Notes: a model not told the origin generated them from the sequence alone. 64,000 nt of DNA from Neochlamydia sp. S13 (GCF_000648235.2 NZ_AP017977.1:1364001-1428000), one strand, 5' to 3'. Counted from the first letter of the stretch, positions 47,664 through 58,216 are shown. Program-made: numbers and translations.

Positions 47664-48032
47664 TTATTTCTTCTTATTAGCAACAGTTTTACGTTTACCT
47701 TTACGTGTACGAGAATTAGTCCTTGTACGTTGTCCTCGAACAGGTAAACCAGAACGATGTCTAGTTCCACGGTAAGAGTGAATAGATATTAATCGTTTGA
47801 TGTTATTTTGAACTTGCCGGCGTAAATCACCTTCTACCATATATTCAGATTGCAGCAAGTTGTTAATACGTGCTATATCATCTTGGGTTAGCTTGTGAGC
47901 ACGCATATTGTGATCAAACCCAAGCTTCTCAATAATCTCGTTTGATAAGCTACGACCTATTCCGTAGATATAGGTTAGTGCTATTTCTAATCTCTTATTA
48001 TCCGGTATATCTATACCGATAACTCTAGGCAT
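47664..48032 (-). CDS. rpsM: 30S ribosomal protein S13
   Basis: A 122-aa protein with [24 protein letters not shown] and [19 protein letters not shown], the S13 signature that contacts tRNA and L5 across the subunit bridge. First gene of the alpha part; rpmJ and map, often placed between secY and rpsM, are absent. Confidence 0.97.
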   Translation of the reverse strand: MPRVIGIDIPDNKRLEIALTYIYGIGRSLSNEIIEKLGFDHNMRAHKLTQDDIARINNLLQSEYMVEGDLRRQVQNNIKRLISIHSYRGTRHRSGLPVRGQRTRTNSRTRKGKRKTVANKKK

Positions 48033-48110
48033 TGAATCTCTCCTAAAATTTCAAAAATGGAATTCGAAAATTTACCATACTTTCACTTTATTAGCAAAAG
48101 CTTTATTTAT

Positions 48111-48175
48111 GAAAACATTTGACTTGCTGTGGATGTAATTATTTGAACTGTTCAGATGATTACATGTAAAGCTAG
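48111..48175 (-). promoter_or_regulatory. Stem-loop between secY and rpsM
   Basis: The 159-bp gap is the widest inside the ribosomal block. ATGTAAT (about 48136) and ATTACAT (about 48161) can pair around an inner TGAAC/GTTCA hairpin. It could attenuate transcription or mark a separate rpsM-rplQ promoter; position is the only evidence. Confidence 0.3.
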
Positions 48176-48191
48176 TTTGCAAATGCTATTA

Positions 48192-49565
48192 TTATCCTCT
48201 TCCTCTTACTCTACCTTTCTTCATGAAGCCTTCATATCTCTTCATCAATAAATGGGATTCGATTTGCTTCATTGTATCCAAAACAACACCTACAAGAATC
48301 AACAAAGCTGTACCCCCAAAGAAGTAGCTAATCGTTGCTGGCACTCCTAATAAGCGGCCTATTATGGTAGGTAATACGGCAATCATAGCAAGAGAAATAG
48401 CTCCTATGAGAGTAATTTTATTCATAGTAGATTCTAAATAATCTTGGGTGGGCTTACCCTGTCTTATTCCAGGTATAAATGCTCCATTTTTCTTCATATC
48501 CGATGCTATCTGATCAGGTCTAAATTGAGTAGCCGTCCAAAAGTAGGTAAAAAATATAATTAAACCTACAAATAATAAGATATAAAGGGTACTTCCTGGA
48601 GATAGCCACTGAGCGATCTCACTTAATCGATTACCTGCTCCTGCAAAGGTAGCAATTATAGCAGGAAACATAAGCAAAGAGGAAGCAAAAATTACTGGTA
48701 TTACCCCTGCATAATTAACTTTTAAAGGAATATAGGAGTTGCCTCCTTGTACTTCTTTTCTACCTACTACACGCCTAGCATATTGCAAGGGTATGCGTCG
48801 ATGTCCTTGTATGACCAATATAGTTCCTAATGCTACTACAACAAATATCGCGATAAGCACGAGGACGGTCGTAAAATTCATTGCACCTGGTTCTTGAGAG
48901 TTTAAGTTTAACTGCTGAATAATCAGCCCAATCGCTGTAGGCAATTGCGAAACAATACCTACTGTGATAATTAAACTCATTCCATTACCAATTCCTCTTT
49001 CTGTAATCTGCTCTCCTATCCACATCAAGAGAACTGTTCCTGCGGTCATAGTGAAAATGAAAAGCAAATAAAATAAGAGAGGCATGCCCCAGATCTGAGC
49101 ATCTAACAATTCACCTGTAATTATACCTGGGCGACTATAATTCATTTGGATGGCATATTTAGCAAACATCGCCGATTGGAGGATAGACAAAATGATTGTC
49201 AAGCCACGCGTATATTTGTTAATTTTTCTACGGCCCTGTTCTGCATTTTCTTTAATTTCACGCTGCAAAGAAGGCCATAGAGCCACCACAAGCTGCATAA
49301 TAATAGAGGCAGAAATATAAGGCATAACACCCAAAGCAATCACTGTCATTTGGGAGAATGCTCCTCCCGAAAATATATCGACGAGTTGAAAAAGATTCTG
49401 TCCCCCGCCCGTCGCGTGCCTAAAAAAACTTACTGCCACTTCTCCATTGATTCCAGGGACGGGTATAAATCCCCCTACACGGTAGACTGCTAGCATTAAA
49501 ATTGTAAATAGAATTTTTGCTCTTAGCTCTGGAATCTGAAAAACTTTCTGTAGCTCTTTGAACAT
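48192..49565 (-). CDS. secY: Protein translocase subunit SecY
   Basis: A 457-aa protein with ten predicted membrane segments. PELRAKILFTILMLAVYRVG, PYISASIIMQL, and WTATQFRPDQIASDMKKNG are conserved SecY text, including the plug and loop regions. It forms the channel for protein export and membrane insertion. Follows rplO by 33 bp as in most spc operons. Confidence 0.97.
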   Translation of the reverse strand: MFKELQKVFQIPELRAKILFTILMLAVYRVGGFIPVPGINGEVAVSFFRHATGGGQNLFQLVDIFSGGAFSQMTVIALGVMPYISASIIMQLVVALWPSLQREIKENAEQGRRKINKYTRGLTIILSILQSAMFAKYAIQMNYSRPGIITGELLDAQIWGMPLLFYLLFIFTMTAGTVLLMWIGEQITERGIGNGMSLIITVGIVSQLPTAIGLIIQQLNLNSQEPGAMNFTTVLVLIAIFVVVALGTILVIQGHRRIPLQYARRVVGRKEVQGGNSYIPLKVNYAGVIPVIFASSLLMFPAIIATFAGAGNRLSEIAQWLSPGSTLYILLFVGLIIFFTYFWTATQFRPDQIASDMKKNGAFIPGIRQGKPTQDYLESTMNKITLIGAISLAMIAVLPTIIGRLLGVPATISYFFGGTALLILVGVVLDTMKQIESHLLMKRYEGFMKKGRVRGRG

Positions 49566-49598
49566 CTTCTACCTCGATTTAGTAAGCGCTCTTAATCT

Positions 49599-50048
49599 CT
49601 AAACAATTTCAATAGCAATTTTTGCTTTTTGTAGCTTTTCTTGCGCTGCTGAGGAGACGGCTTTTACTTCAATTTTAACTTTTTTATTCAATTCTCCATC
49701 CCCTAAAATTTTTATCCCGCGAATTTTGCCACGAACAAAACCTTTTTCAGCGAGTGTTTGAGCATTTACAGTTTCACCGTCACTATACATCTCGTTAATT
49801 TGACCTAGATTGATAGTTTCATATTTATTGCTGAATCGTGCGTTACTAAAGCCTCGAATAGGTAACTTCATAAATAGACGGAATTGGCCACCTTCGTAAC
49901 CTAAGCGTCTTTTATAACCAGAACGAGAGCCTGCTCCTTTTTCACCCCGGCCACAGGTTTTGCCAAGTCCAGAGCCAATTCCTCTACCCACACGTCTGCG
50001 TTTTTTTCTTTCTCGTGATACATCTTGTAATTTATCGAGTGATGTCAT
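49599..50048 (-). CDS. rplO: 50S ribosomal protein L15
   Basis: A 149-aa protein with KRRRVGRGIGSGLGKTCGRG and GYEGGQFRLFMKLPIRGF, typical of L15. Its ATGA start overlaps the rpsE stop. The L30 gene rpmD, usual between rpsE and rplO, is missing, as in other chlamydiae. Confidence 0.97.
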   Translation of the reverse strand: MTSLDKLQDVSRERKKRRRVGRGIGSGLGKTCGRGEKGAGSRSGYKRRLGYEGGQFRLFMKLPIRGFSNARFSNKYETINLGQINEMYSDGETVNAQTLAEKGFVRGKIRGIKILGDGELNKKVKIEVKAVSSAAQEKLQKAKIAIEIV

Positions 50049-50545
50049 CCTTGACCTCTCATCTGTTTAATTTGCTCACGTTTTTTCAATTGGGACAAAG
50101 CTTTGAAGGTTGCACGTACCTGATTAATTGGGTTGTTAGAACCAACACTTTTTGCCATCACATCTTTAAGACCTGCTAATTCAAGCACAGCTCGTACTTT
50201 AGATCCAGCAATTACTCCTGAACCAGCCGGCGCAGGCTTAAGTAAAATAGCAGCGCCATCCCAGTTGACCAAAACCTCGTGAGGTACTGAAGTCCCCTCA
50301 CTAGCAAAGGTGATCATGTTCTTGCGAGCAGACTCTCCACCTTTACGAATGGCATCAGTTAATTCATTGGCTTTAGCAAAGCCATAACCAATGCGGCCTT
50401 TTCCATCGCCCACTAGAATTAAAGCTGAGAAGCTAAACTTGCGTCCACCTTTTACTACTTTGGAGCAGCGGTTAATATAAAGAACTTTCTCGTTAAATTC
50501 AGAATTAGTTCTTTCTTTTTTGGGATTGTCATTACTTTTTGCCAT
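50045..50545 (-). CDS. rpsE: 30S ribosomal protein S5
   Basis: I start at ATG 50545 (MAKSNDNPKK), which has AGGA about 10 bases upstream; an upstream in-frame codon would overlap rplR. The 166-aa protein has VVKGGRKFSFSALILVGDGKG and SARKNMI. S5 contributes to decoding fidelity and mRNA unwinding. Confidence 0.96.
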   Translation of the reverse strand: MAKSNDNPKKERTNSEFNEKVLYINRCSKVVKGGRKFSFSALILVGDGKGRIGYGFAKANELTDAIRKGGESARKNMITFASEGTSVPHEVLVNWDGAAILLKPAPAGSGVIAGSKVRAVLELAGLKDVMAKSVGSNNPINQVRATFKALSQLKKREQIKQMRGQG

Positions 50546-50576
50546 TAGGTTTATCCTAAATTTTTTCCAAATAGTT

Positions 50577-50948
50577 TTAGAATTGAAGCCCAGCTGATCT
50601 TGCTGCTTCAGCAAGGGCGGCTAAAATTCCGTGATACTTGAATGGTCCTCTATCGAAGACGATTTCTTTTATATTATTTTTTTGTGCAATTTGCGCAATT
50701 TTCTCGCCAAGTTTAGCAGCTGAAAGTTTATTTTTTCTAGCGAATTCAGTATTCTTAAATTCATTTGAAAAAGTTGCAGCACTACCGATGGTAACATGGT
50801 TATCATCATCAATAAGTTGCACTTGAATATGCTTATTTGTTTTCACTACACATAAACGTGGCTTCTCACTCGTACCATGAATCTTTTTACGTACTCTTAA
50901 TGCACGTTTAATGCGTAATTTATGTCTTTTTTTGGTTATATTAATCAT
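50577..50948 (-). CDS. rplR: 50S ribosomal protein L18
   Basis: A 123-aa protein with RVRKKIHGTSEKPRLCV, FDRGPFKYHGILAALAEAAR and a basic N-terminus. L18 binds 5S rRNA with L5. Lies between rplF and rpsE in the standard order. Confidence 0.96.
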   Translation of the reverse strand: MINITKKRHKLRIKRALRVRKKIHGTSEKPRLCVVKTNKHIQVQLIDDDNHVTIGSAATFSNEFKNTEFARKNKLSAAKLGEKIAQIAQKNNIKEIVFDRGPFKYHGILAALAEAARSAGLQF

Positions 50949-50979
50949 ACGATCCTCATTGAGCCTTTCTACCTAACAA

Positions 50980-51525
50980 TTATTTTTTCGCAGAAGCCGA
51001 CTTACCAGCTTTTTTACGGACATACTCGCCTGCATAACGAATACCTTTACCTTGATAGGGTTCTGGAGGCCTGATCGCACGAACCTGTGCAGCAAACTGT
51101 CCAATTTGCTGAGGGTCAGAACCTGAAATTACAATCGTCGTATTTTTCTCTACAGCTACTTGCAAACCCTCAGGTATTGTCAATTTAGTAGGATGTGAAT
51201 AACCAACTTGTAAATCTAATAATTGACCCTGCACTACCGCTCTGTAACCTACACCGATCATTTCTAACTTTTTAGTAAAACCTTGCGATAAGCCTACCAC
51301 CATGTTATTGATAAGGGATCGATAGAGCCCATGGTAATTACTCATTTTTTCATGCCCTGCGGTCAAATTAACTTGGAGATGATCGTTTTCAATGACCACC
51401 TCAATACCGGAGATGATTTCGCGGGTCAGAGTTCCTTTAGGGCCTTTAACGGTTAGGGTAGAATCTTCAAGCTTAACTTCTATACCTTTTATCAAGGGAA
51501 TTGGTGCTTTTCCTTTACGAGACAT
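50980..51525 (-). CDS. rplF: 50S ribosomal protein L6
   Basis: A 181-aa protein with two L6 repeats; VKGPKGTL near the N-terminus and PEPYQGKGIRYAGEYVRKK near the end are diagnostic. L6 lies near the factor-binding site of the large subunit. ATG 51525 has AGGAG upstream. Confidence 0.97.
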   Translation of the reverse strand: MSRKGKAPIPLIKGIEVKLEDSTLTVKGPKGTLTREIISGIEVVIENDHLQVNLTAGHEKMSNYHGLYRSLINNMVVGLSQGFTKKLEMIGVGYRAVVQGQLLDLQVGYSHPTKLTIPEGLQVAVEKNTTIVISGSDPQQIGQFAAQVRAIRPPEPYQGKGIRYAGEYVRKKAGKSASAKK

Positions 51526-51563
51526 TTATAAACTCCTTCTAATGGGCAAACTATACCTAAATA

Positions 51564-51968
51564 TTACCATACCAGGCAGAGCAATTCGCCACCGATATGT
51601 CTTTTACGAGCTTCGTTACCTGCCATTAATCCTTGCGAAGTAGAAACAATAGAAAGACCTAATCCACCATAAAAGTGTGGAATATCTTCATGTCCAACAT
51701 ATTTTCGTAGGCCTGGCTTTGATACTCTTTTTAGTCCTTGGATAACAGGCTGTCGACCCTCAACATATTTGAGGAAGAGTCTGATAGTTCCACGGTGATT
51801 TTGGTCTTTATTTACTAAATAATTTTCGATAAAGCCATATAATTTTAGAATCTCCGCAAGGTTTTCTTTAAGCTTGCTCCAGCTAACATCTACATAACGA
51901 TGTTCCGCTTTAGCAGCATTGCGAATCCTTGTGAGGAAATCGGCTACGGGATCACTAGGTATTGCCAT
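51564..51968 (-). CDS. rpsH: 30S ribosomal protein S8
   Basis: A 134-aa protein with DPVADFLTRIRNA, RVSKPGLRKYV and the C-terminal GLSIVSTSQGLM ... GGELLCLVW, all S8 text. S8 binds helix 21 of 16S rRNA. The S14 gene rpsN, usual between rplE and rpsH, is absent here. Confidence 0.97.
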   Translation of the reverse strand: MAIPSDPVADFLTRIRNAAKAEHRYVDVSWSKLKENLAEILKLYGFIENYLVNKDQNHRGTIRLFLKYVEGRQPVIQGLKRVSKPGLRKYVGHEDIPHFYGGLGLSIVSTSQGLMAGNEARKRHIGGELLCLVW

Positions 51969-51984
51969 GATTTCATCTCCTATC

Positions 51985-52542
51985 TTAAGCTATTACCGAA
52001 ACCGGCAGGTTATTAAAAGGGAGTCCAAGCAGACGGAGGAGCTCTACACACTCAGCATCTGATTCGGCGCTTGTAACAAAGGTAATGTGCATCCCTTGCG
52101 TACGTTTAACTTCGTCAAGATTAATTTCAGGAAAAACCTGCTGATCATCAAGTCCTAATGTATAGTTGCCTTGCCCATCACATTTGGTAGGAAAGCCCCT
52201 AAAGTCACGTATACGTGGGCTCACGATGTTGGATAAACGATCAAGGAAATCATACATTCTTACTCCACGCAATGTGACCTTAATACCTATTGGTTGGCCT
52301 TCACGTAGTTTAAAGTTTGAAATAGCTTTTTTCGCTTTAGTAATTACCGGCTTTTGTCCAGACAACAGGGTCAACTCATTAACACAAGCTTGAATAGCAT
52401 TTTTATCTTTTGAAGGTTCAGCGATACCCATATTGACCACGATTTTTTTCAAACCAGGGATGTTCATAGGGTTTGTATACCCAAACTTTTCTTGTAGCGC
52501 AGGCTTAACCTTTTCTAGATAATTTTTCTTTAACCTAGACAT
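51985..52542 (-). CDS. rplE: 50S ribosomal protein L5
   Basis: I use ATG 52542 ([12 protein letters not shown]); a TTG 12 bases upstream would overlap the rplX stop. The 185-aa protein has [34 protein letters not shown] and [19 protein letters not shown]5 binds 5S rRNA and contacts S13. Confidence 0.96.
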   Translation of the reverse strand: MSRLKKNYLEKVKPALQEKFGYTNPMNIPGLKKIVVNMGIAEPSKDKNAIQACVNELTLLSGQKPVITKAKKAISNFKLREGQPIGIKVTLRGVRMYDFLDRLSNIVSPRIRDFRGFPTKCDGQGNYTLGLDDQQVFPEINLDEVKRTQGMHITFVTSAESDAECVELLRLLGLPFNNLPVSVIA

Positions 52543-52550
52543 TATAACTT

Positions 52551-52910
52551 TCAACTCTTTTTAGATTTTGTTTTTTTAACAACACGATGAACAACATGCT
52601 TGTCATCTTGCTTGTAAACCCATTCCTTATGGCCTTCATCACTTTTTTGAGCCTTAAGTTTAACAGGGTTATCTTCAGTATTTAACACTTTTAAATTAGA
52701 GATATGAATACCTTTCTCTAGTTCAATGATACCGCCATGGGGATGAGCTTCACTTTTTTTAACATGCTTTTTGCGCAGATTAAGCCCTTGCACCAGGAGT
52801 TTATCACCCAAACGTGCAATCACTTCACCTTTTTGTCCTTTAAAGTTGCCCGCGATAGCGATCACTTTGTCGCCTTTACGGATTGCTTTATGTGTTTTAA
52901 CTTTAGTCAT
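52551..52910 (-). CDS. rplX: 50S ribosomal protein L24
   Basis: A 119-aa protein with a KOW motif ([20 protein letters not shown]) and [19 protein letters not shown]24 starts assembly of the 50S subunit. The C-terminal 25 residues are Lys- and His-rich. Confidence 0.95.
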   Translation of the reverse strand: MTKVKTHKAIRKGDKVIAIAGNFKGQKGEVIARLGDKLLVQGLNLRKKHVKKSEAHPHGGIIELEKGIHISNLKVLNTEDNPVKLKAQKSDEGHKEWVYKQDDKHVVHRVVKKTKSKKS

Positions 52911-52925
52911 TTACTAGCCCTTTTA

Positions 52926-53294
52926 TTAAATCACTTCTGGTGCCAGTGAGGCAATTTTGAGAAAATCTCTATCGCGTACTTCACGAGCTACGGGTCCAAA
53001 AATACGTGTACCACGTGGATTGTTTTTGTCATCGATCAATACACAAGCATTCGTATCGAATTTCAAAACCGTTCCATCATCTCTTTTAATAGGTGCAGCC
53101 GTTCTGACAATAACTGCTTTTACTACATCGCCTTTTTTGGCTCCGCCTTCTGGTTCAGCTTCTTGTACTGAGCAAACGATAATGTCACCCACATGCGCAT
53201 AACGGCGTTTAGAACCACCTAATACTTTAAAGCATTTGACGCGCTTTGCACCTGAATTGTCGGCTACTTTGAGCTGCGTTTCTTGTTGAATCAT
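52926..53294 (-). CDS. rplN: 50S ribosomal protein L14
   Basis: A 122-aa protein with [19 protein letters not shown], and [20 protein letters not shown] at the end, the L14 signature. L14 sits at the subunit interface and is the docking site for RsfS, encoded at 13238 in this window. Confidence 0.97.
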   Translation of the reverse strand: MIQQETQLKVADNSGAKRVKCFKVLGGSKRRYAHVGDIIVCSVQEAEPEGGAKKGDVVKAVIVRTAAPIKRDDGTVLKFDTNACVLIDDKNNPRGTRIFGPVAREVRDRDFLKIASLAPEVI

Positions 53295-53327
53295 ACGTTG
53301 CTAACTCCAAATATATTATACAATTTG

Positions 53328-53567
53328 CTAGGCGACAACACGCCATCTTTTTAATTTTGATAGTGGCCTTGTCTCCACAATAGTAACCTGTTCGCCTATT
53401 TCATAAGGCCGCCCTTCATTATGGGCAAAGACTTTCTTATTTCTTTTAGTCACTTTGCCATATACAGGATCTCGCAGCCTTCTTTCAATCTTGACGACTA
53501 AAGTCTTAGTCATTTTATTAGAGACTACAATACCTTTTTTCTCTTTACGATTTCCTCTTTCTTCCAT
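53328..53567 (-). CDS. rpsQ: 30S ribosomal protein S17
   Basis: A 79-aa OB-fold protein with [29 protein letters not shown] and [18 protein letters not shown]. Primary 16S rRNA binder. Follows rpmC in the standard order. Confidence 0.96.
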   Translation of the reverse strand: MEERGNRKEKKGIVVSNKMTKTLVVKIERRLRDPVYGKVTKRNKKVFAHNEGRPYEIGEQVTIVETRPLSKLKRWRVVA

Positions 53568-53594
53568 CTTCTAACCTCAAAGTTGGTATATTAT

Positions 53595-53795
53595 TTATGC
53601 TAACCGCTTTTTTTCGTTGATGACAGTCAGCAAGAGGGCTATTTCCCTTTTTTTATGGCGTACTAAATGAGGCTTTTCTACTTTGTTAGATTGCTTCATT
53701 TCATTTATAAGGTTAAAAAGATCTCTACGTGCATCCTTACAATTGGCTTCTAAATCTTCTAACGATTGATCTCTAAAATCTTTAGCTTTTTTCAT
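53595..53795 (-). CDS. rpmC: 50S ribosomal protein L29
   Basis: A 66-aa helical protein. DFRDQSLEDLEANCKDARRD and the C-terminal RHKKREIALLLTVINEK fit L29, which lies at the tunnel exit beside L23. Nine bases separate it from rplP. Confidence 0.93.
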   Translation of the reverse strand: MKKAKDFRDQSLEDLEANCKDARRDLFNLINEMKQSNKVEKPHLVRHKKREIALLLTVINEKKRLA

Positions 53796-53804
53796 CTTAC
53801 TACC

Positions 53805-54224
53805 TTATACTTGTTCAACACGTTCGACAAATCGTGTCTTTAGTCCAATTTTAGCTGCAGCACGTCTCAATGCATGTTGAGCTTCTTCTTTTGAAACGTT
53901 ACCCACTTCAAAAAGTATCCTACCTGGTTTGATAACCGCTACCCAATGGTCAAGTCCCCCTTTACCTTTACCCATACGCACTTCTTGGGGCTTTTTAGTA
54001 ACGGGTTTATCCGGAAAAATTCTTATCCAAACTTTTCCTTTACGTTGGAAATAACGGTTAATAGCCACACGGCATGCTTCAATTTGCTGATTAGTGAGCC
54101 AACCGCGTTCTAGAGCTTGTATACCAAACTCACCAAAATGAACAAAGGTCGCTCCTTTACTCAAACCTGAGCAGGAACCTTTCATTGTTTTGCGGTGTTT
54201 TGTTTTCTTAGGCATTAAAGGCAT
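53805..54224 (-). CDS. rplP: 50S ribosomal protein L16
   Basis: A 139-aa protein with MPKKTKHRK near the start, [17 protein letters not shown] and RMGKGKGG. The ATG at 54224 has GGAGGG nine bases upstream and lies 2 bases after the rpsC stop, so I prefer it to the ATG three codons later. L16 shapes the A-site region of the 50S. Confidence 0.97.
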   Translation of the reverse strand: MPLMPKKTKHRKTMKGSCSGLSKGATFVHFGEFGIQALERGWLTNQQIEACRVAINRYFQRKGKVWIRIFPDKPVTKKPQEVRMGKGKGGLDHWVAVIKPGRILFEVGNVSKEEAQHALRRAAAKIGLKTRFVERVEQV

Positions 54225-54226
54225 TA

Positions 54227-54871
54227 CTATTGGCCCTCCTTCACTTGATTATCTTCACCACGGTAAATCCAGACTTTCACCCCGATACTACCATAAGTTG
54301 TCTCTGCACGCCCCATGGCATAATCAATATCAGCCCGGAGTGTATGTAAAGGAGTGCTCCCCTCTTTATACCATTCTGTCCGTGCAATTTCTGCTCCACC
54401 TATACGGCCAGAACATTGCACTTTAATTCCTAGAGCACCAGCTTCAATACTAGATTGCATAGCTTTCTTCATTGCACGTCTGAAGGGAATTCGTCTTTCT
54501 AATTGCTTTGCAATGGCATCGGCGACAATTTTTGCATCAAGATCAGGTCTTTTAATTTCTTCTACTTCAATCCAGACTTCTTTACCTGTAAGTCTAAAGA
54601 GTTCTCCACGCAATCCTTCAATTTCAGAACCTTTTTTACCAATAACCATCCCAGGCCGCGCCGTGCAAATAGTCACTTCGATTTTTTCGCTCATACGTCG
54701 AATTTTTATTTGCGAGGTACCTTGACACTGAGGTTTTTTCATTAAATACTCGCGAATTTTTTTATCTTCGACGAGTAAAGTACCAAATTCTTGCTTATTC
54801 GCATACCACTTTGAACGCCATTTTTTATTCCGAATAAGGCGGAATCCTATTGGATTAGTTTTTTGTCCCAT
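54227..54871 (-). CDS. rpsC: 30S ribosomal protein S3
   Basis: A 214-aa protein with [13 protein letters not shown], a KH domain ([20 protein letters not shown]) and [21 protein letters not shown]3 is at the mRNA entry channel. Three bases separate it from rplV. Confidence 0.97.
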   Translation of the reverse strand: MGQKTNPIGFRLIRNKKWRSKWYANKQEFGTLLVEDKKIREYLMKKPQCQGTSQIKIRRMSEKIEVTICTARPGMVIGKKGSEIEGLRGELFRLTGKEVWIEVEEIKRPDLDAKIVADAIAKQLERRIPFRRAMKKAMQSSIEAGALGIKVQCSGRIGGAEIARTEWYKEGSTPLHTLRADIDYAMGRAETTYGSIGVKVWIYRGEDNQVKEGQ

Positions 54872-54874
54872 TCC

Positions 54875-55216
54875 TTACTCCTTTCCTGAACTGACTATAA
54901 TAGTAAAGTGACTTGTTCTTTTTAAAATCGGATGGCGGCCACCCTTATTTTTGGGCTTTGCACGTTTAAGTCTTGGCCCTTCATCAATACGAACTTCTAA
55001 AACTTTAAGATCTTCGCGGCGTATATCTAGCTGCGTTTCAGCATTAGCAACAGCGCTATCTAAGGTTTTTTTCAAGAGACGCCCCGCCTTTAAATTGCTA
55101 TACAATAATTGGAGGTTAGCTTGCGGAACAGGCAGTCCTCGTATTAACCCTGCGGCAAGCCGTGCTTTACGGGGGCTAATTCTAATATATTTGCTTATTG
55201 CTTTTGCCCTATTCAT
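54875..55216 (-). CDS. rplV: 50S ribosomal protein L22
   Basis: A 113-aa protein with [19 protein letters not shown] and [20 protein letters not shown]22 reaches into the exit tunnel. Its ATG overlaps the rpsS stop by 4 bases. Confidence 0.96.
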   Translation of the reverse strand: MNRAKAISKYIRISPRKARLAAGLIRGLPVPQANLQLLYSNLKAGRLLKKTLDSAVANAETQLDIRREDLKVLEVRIDEGPRLKRAKPKNKGGRHPILKRTSHFTIIVSSGKE

Positions 55217-55494
55217 TTTGATTGTGCCTCTGCTTTCTTAATTGGATGACCTTTGAAATTACGGGTAGGAGAAAATTCACCCAGACGATGTCCAACCATA
55301 TTTTCTGAGACAAATACAGAAATGAATTTTTTGCCGTTATGCACTTCAAAAGTGTGTCCGATCATTTCAGGAATGATCATCGATCGTCTTGACCATGTTT
55401 TAATTGGCGTTTTGCCCCCTTTACCATTCATATCTTCAACTTTCTTATGAAGATGATGATCAATAAAAGGTCCTTTCTTAAGTGATCTTGCCAT
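55213..55494 (-). CDS. rpsS: 30S ribosomal protein S19
   Basis: A 93-aa protein with [35 protein letters not shown] and [15 protein letters not shown]. Head protein of the 30S, paired with S13. Two bases after rplB. Confidence 0.97.
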   Translation of the reverse strand: MARSLKKGPFIDHHLHKKVEDMNGKGGKTPIKTWSRRSMIIPEMIGHTFEVHNGKKFISVFVSENMVGHRLGEFSPTRNFKGHPIKKAEAQSK

Positions 55495-55496
55495 AC

Positions 55497-56342
55497 TTAT
55501 TTTTTCCTTCGATCTTTAACAATAAACTTGTTCGATTTCTTCTGAGATCTAGTTCGAAGCCCTCGTGTATACAGCGCCCATGGTGTCTGTGGGATGTTAC
55601 CCTTATGCTTTCCTTCACCGCCCCCGTGTGGATGGTCTACAGGGTTCATTGCAGTTCCGCGAACGGTTGGGCGAATTCCTTTCCATCGCATACGGCCAGC
55701 TTTACCTTCTACACGTAAATTATGCTCCGAATTAGAGACCATTCCAAAAGCTGCACGGCAATTTTCGCTTACCATACGCACTTCACCTGAAGGCATTCTA
55801 ATCGTCGCATACCCGCCACTTCTGGCCATCAACTGAGCAGAAAGACCAGCAGAACGAACCATTTTAGCTCCTCTACCAGGAATCATTTCTATAGCATGGA
55901 TGGTAGAACCCAAAGGCATAAATTTTAACTTCATGCAGCATCCTACACTAAAAGGAGGCTCATCACTTGTCTGCACTACATCACCATCTTTCAAACCATG
56001 GGGTGCCAAAATATAGCGTTTTTCACCGTCAGAGTAATTAAGCAGCGCTATATAAGCCGATCGATTAGGATCATATTCTATAGAAGCTACGCGAGCTGGT
56101 ATATTTTCCTTATCTCTTTTGAAATCAATTATTCTGTAATGACGCTTATGCCCACCACCTTTATGACGGCAAGTAATATGTCCATTATTATTACGTCCAT
56201 TCGTTCTTTTTTTAGGCAGCATCAGCGACTTTGTAGGCTTTACCTTAGCACGACTACCTTCTTTAGCACGAGTGAGCGTTTCATTGATCGGAAGGATTAA
56301 TTGACGTGTACCCGCCGTTATGGGACGATATTTTTTTAACAT
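55497..56342 (-). CDS. rplB: 50S ribosomal protein L2
   Basis: A 281-aa protein; [14 protein letters not shown] holds the conserved loop near the peptidyl transferase centre, and the C-terminal [14 protein letters not shown] is normal. L2 is needed for subunit joining. Confidence 0.98.
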   Translation of the reverse strand: MLKKYRPITAGTRQLILPINETLTRAKEGSRAKVKPTKSLMLPKKRTNGRNNNGHITCRHKGGGHKRHYRIIDFKRDKENIPARVASIEYDPNRSAYIALLNYSDGEKRYILAPHGLKDGDVVQTSDEPPFSVGCCMKLKFMPLGSTIHAIEMIPGRGAKMVRSAGLSAQLMARSGGYATIRMPSGEVRMVSENCRAAFGMVSNSEHNLRVEGKAGRMRWKGIRPTVRGTAMNPVDHPHGGGEGKHKGNIPQTPWALYTRGLRTRSQKKSNKFIVKDRRKK

Positions 56343-56361
56343 GACTCTCTTCGCCTCTTAT

Positions 56362-56697
56362 TTATACGTTATCAAGGCTATCGCCTTTTTCCAGGGTAAC
56401 CATAGCTTTTTTAAAACCGGGCTTCATGCCTGAACGACCACGAACACGTCTTGCTTTAGGCTTAACGTTAATTGTATTGACAGCCACTACTTTAACATTT
56501 CTGTCGCTGTAAATTTCTTCGATGGCATTAGCAATGTCAGTTTTATTTGCTTTGCGATCGACTACGAATACATATTTCGGAGACTCGCAACGTTTCAGTG
56601 AGGGATTACTACTGGCATTTTTAAGCTCTTTCAATACCAAGGCTTTCTCTGTAACATGTTGATGTTTCACAACTTGGTAAGGATTTTTTTTTGACAT
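56362..56697 (-). CDS. rplW: 50S ribosomal protein L23
   Basis: A 111-aa protein with VKHQHVTEKALVL, FVVDRKANKTDIANAIEEIY and the C-terminal KKAMVTLEKGDSLD. L23 is the docking site for SRP and trigger factor. A short insert around residues 28-40 (ASSNPSLKRCESP) is longer than in E. coli. Confidence 0.95.
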   Translation of the reverse strand: MSKKNPYQVVKHQHVTEKALVLKELKNASSNPSLKRCESPKYVFVVDRKANKTDIANAIEEIYSDRNVKVVAVNTINVKPKARRVRGRSGMKPGFKKAMVTLEKGDSLDNV

Positions 56698-56741
56698 TAC
56701 TTGATTCCTTTCATCTATAACTTGGTGTTATTCCTTATCTA

Positions 56742-57431
56742 TCAAGGACAAAGCCACTCAACCAATTCAATTAGGGCAGATTCCGTCACCACAATATCTT
56801 TGGCCACTAGAACATCATACCCACTAATATTAGTGGCTAGCGAAAACGAAACTTTTGGTAGATTACGCACGCTTTTAATAAAATTATCATGTTGATCATG
56901 ATGGATGGACACGCGCTTTGTTTCTTCTTCAGTTTTAACTTCTGCATAATGAGCTTCACCTAAAAACATCACCCTATGATTTGCTAAGCCTGTGACCTTT
57001 AAAAAGTCGGCCATAACTTTAGTTTTAGGTTCATTAAGGACAGATTCTGTAAGAACATGTAAACGATTCGCAGCAATTTTTTCAGCAAGCAAACAGCGAA
57101 TTGCAGCTTTTCGTTCTTTTTTGTTAATACGTACATGCTGATCAAATTTAGGCCTTGGTCCAAAAACACGACCGCCCCCTTTATATTGAGGAGCTGAAAG
57201 CATCCCCTGGCGAGCACGTCCTCCACCTTTCTGCGGATGAGGCTTTTTTGTTGAGTGATTAACCTCAGAACGAGTTTTAGTATTAGCTGACCATTGACGA
57301 GCATTGGCTCTGATAGCGACGATATAATCTTTAATCATCTGCCCGTGCGCTTCAGCATTAGCTAATCTTTCATCAACTATCACTTGGCCAGTTTCCTGAC
57401 CTTTTAAATTATATTTTTTCAGTGTTGCCAC
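56742..57431 (-). CDS. rplD: 50S ribosomal protein L4
   Basis: A 229-aa protein with the L4 core RANARQWSANTKTRSEVN, KPHPQKGGGRARQG and GGRVFGPRPK. The start is GTG at 57431 with CTGGAG seven bases upstream. In many bacteria L4 represses its own operon; no such site is proven here. Confidence 0.96.
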   Translation of the reverse strand: MATLKKYNLKGQETGQVIVDERLANAEAHGQMIKDYIVAIRANARQWSANTKTRSEVNHSTKKPHPQKGGGRARQGMLSAPQYKGGGRVFGPRPKFDQHVRINKKERKAAIRCLLAEKIAANRLHVLTESVLNEPKTKVMADFLKVTGLANHRVMFLGEAHYAEVKTEEETKRVSIHHDQHDNFIKSVRNLPKVSFSLATNISGYDVLVAKDIVVTESALIELVEWLCP

Positions 57432-57454
57432 AGGATAACTCCAGAAATTTTTTA

Positions 57455-58126
57455 CTAGCTAGCTTTTTTTAAGCTTGTTTTTTTCACCGATGGGGCAATA
57501 TAAACCAATCCATGCGTAGGACCTGGCACAGCACCCTTTACAATAATCACCTGTTCTGCAGGCTTTACCATTACAACTTCTAAATTTTGAATAGTCACAG
57601 TTTCACAACCCATATGACTAGGACGTGGGCTATTAGGAAGCGAACGACCTGGTGTTGAGCGCATACCTGTAGATCCAGCATGACGATGGAATCCCGAACC
57701 GTGTGAAGCAGGCCCCCCAGAATAATTATACTTTTTCATGGTACCTTGATAACCTTTACCTTTTGAAACTGCTGTAGCATCAACAAATTTTACATCAGCA
57801 AAAAGGTCTATCGCTAACTCTTGACCTACTTGGTATTGTTCAATGTTATCAACCTTTGCTTCCGAAAGGTTTTTACGTGGAGATACAGCTGCTTTGCTGT
57901 AATGTCCGCGTAAAGGTTTGGATAGACGATTTGCTAGCGTTCTCTGGTCTTTAACATGAATTTTATCAAAACCAATCTGAATAGCATTATAACCATCAAT
58001 CTCTTTCTTCTTGATCTGGACAATAGCATTTGGTTGCACTTCAATAACCGTACCCACAATACTATTTCCATTCTCATCAAAAAGCTGGATCATTCCACGC
58101 TTTTTGCCCATCAGTTTAGGCGTCAT
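57455..58126 (-). CDS. rplC: 50S ribosomal protein L3
   Basis: A TTG at 58165 is in frame, but ATG 58126 (MTPKLMGKKRGMIQLF) has AAGGA about nine bases upstream and the normal L3 N-terminus, so I use it (223 aa). GFHRHAGSTGMRSTPGRS is the conserved loop near the peptidyl transferase centre. It heads the block; rpsJ (S10) is not upstream, as usual in chlamydiae. Confidence 0.96.
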   Translation of the reverse strand: MTPKLMGKKRGMIQLFDENGNSIVGTVIEVQPNAIVQIKKKEIDGYNAIQIGFDKIHVKDQRTLANRLSKPLRGHYSKAAVSPRKNLSEAKVDNIEQYQVGQELAIDLFADVKFVDATAVSKGKGYQGTMKKYNYSGGPASHGSGFHRHAGSTGMRSTPGRSLPNSPRPSHMGCETVTIQNLEVVMVKPAEQVIIVKGAVPGPTHGLVYIAPSVKKTSLKKAS

Positions 58127-58216
58127 ATGAAAATCCTTAACCCAATATCTTGAGTATTTGAGCAATCATTTTTTTTATATTACAATCTAAGAAATGAATA
58201 CCTGTATATCTAGTGC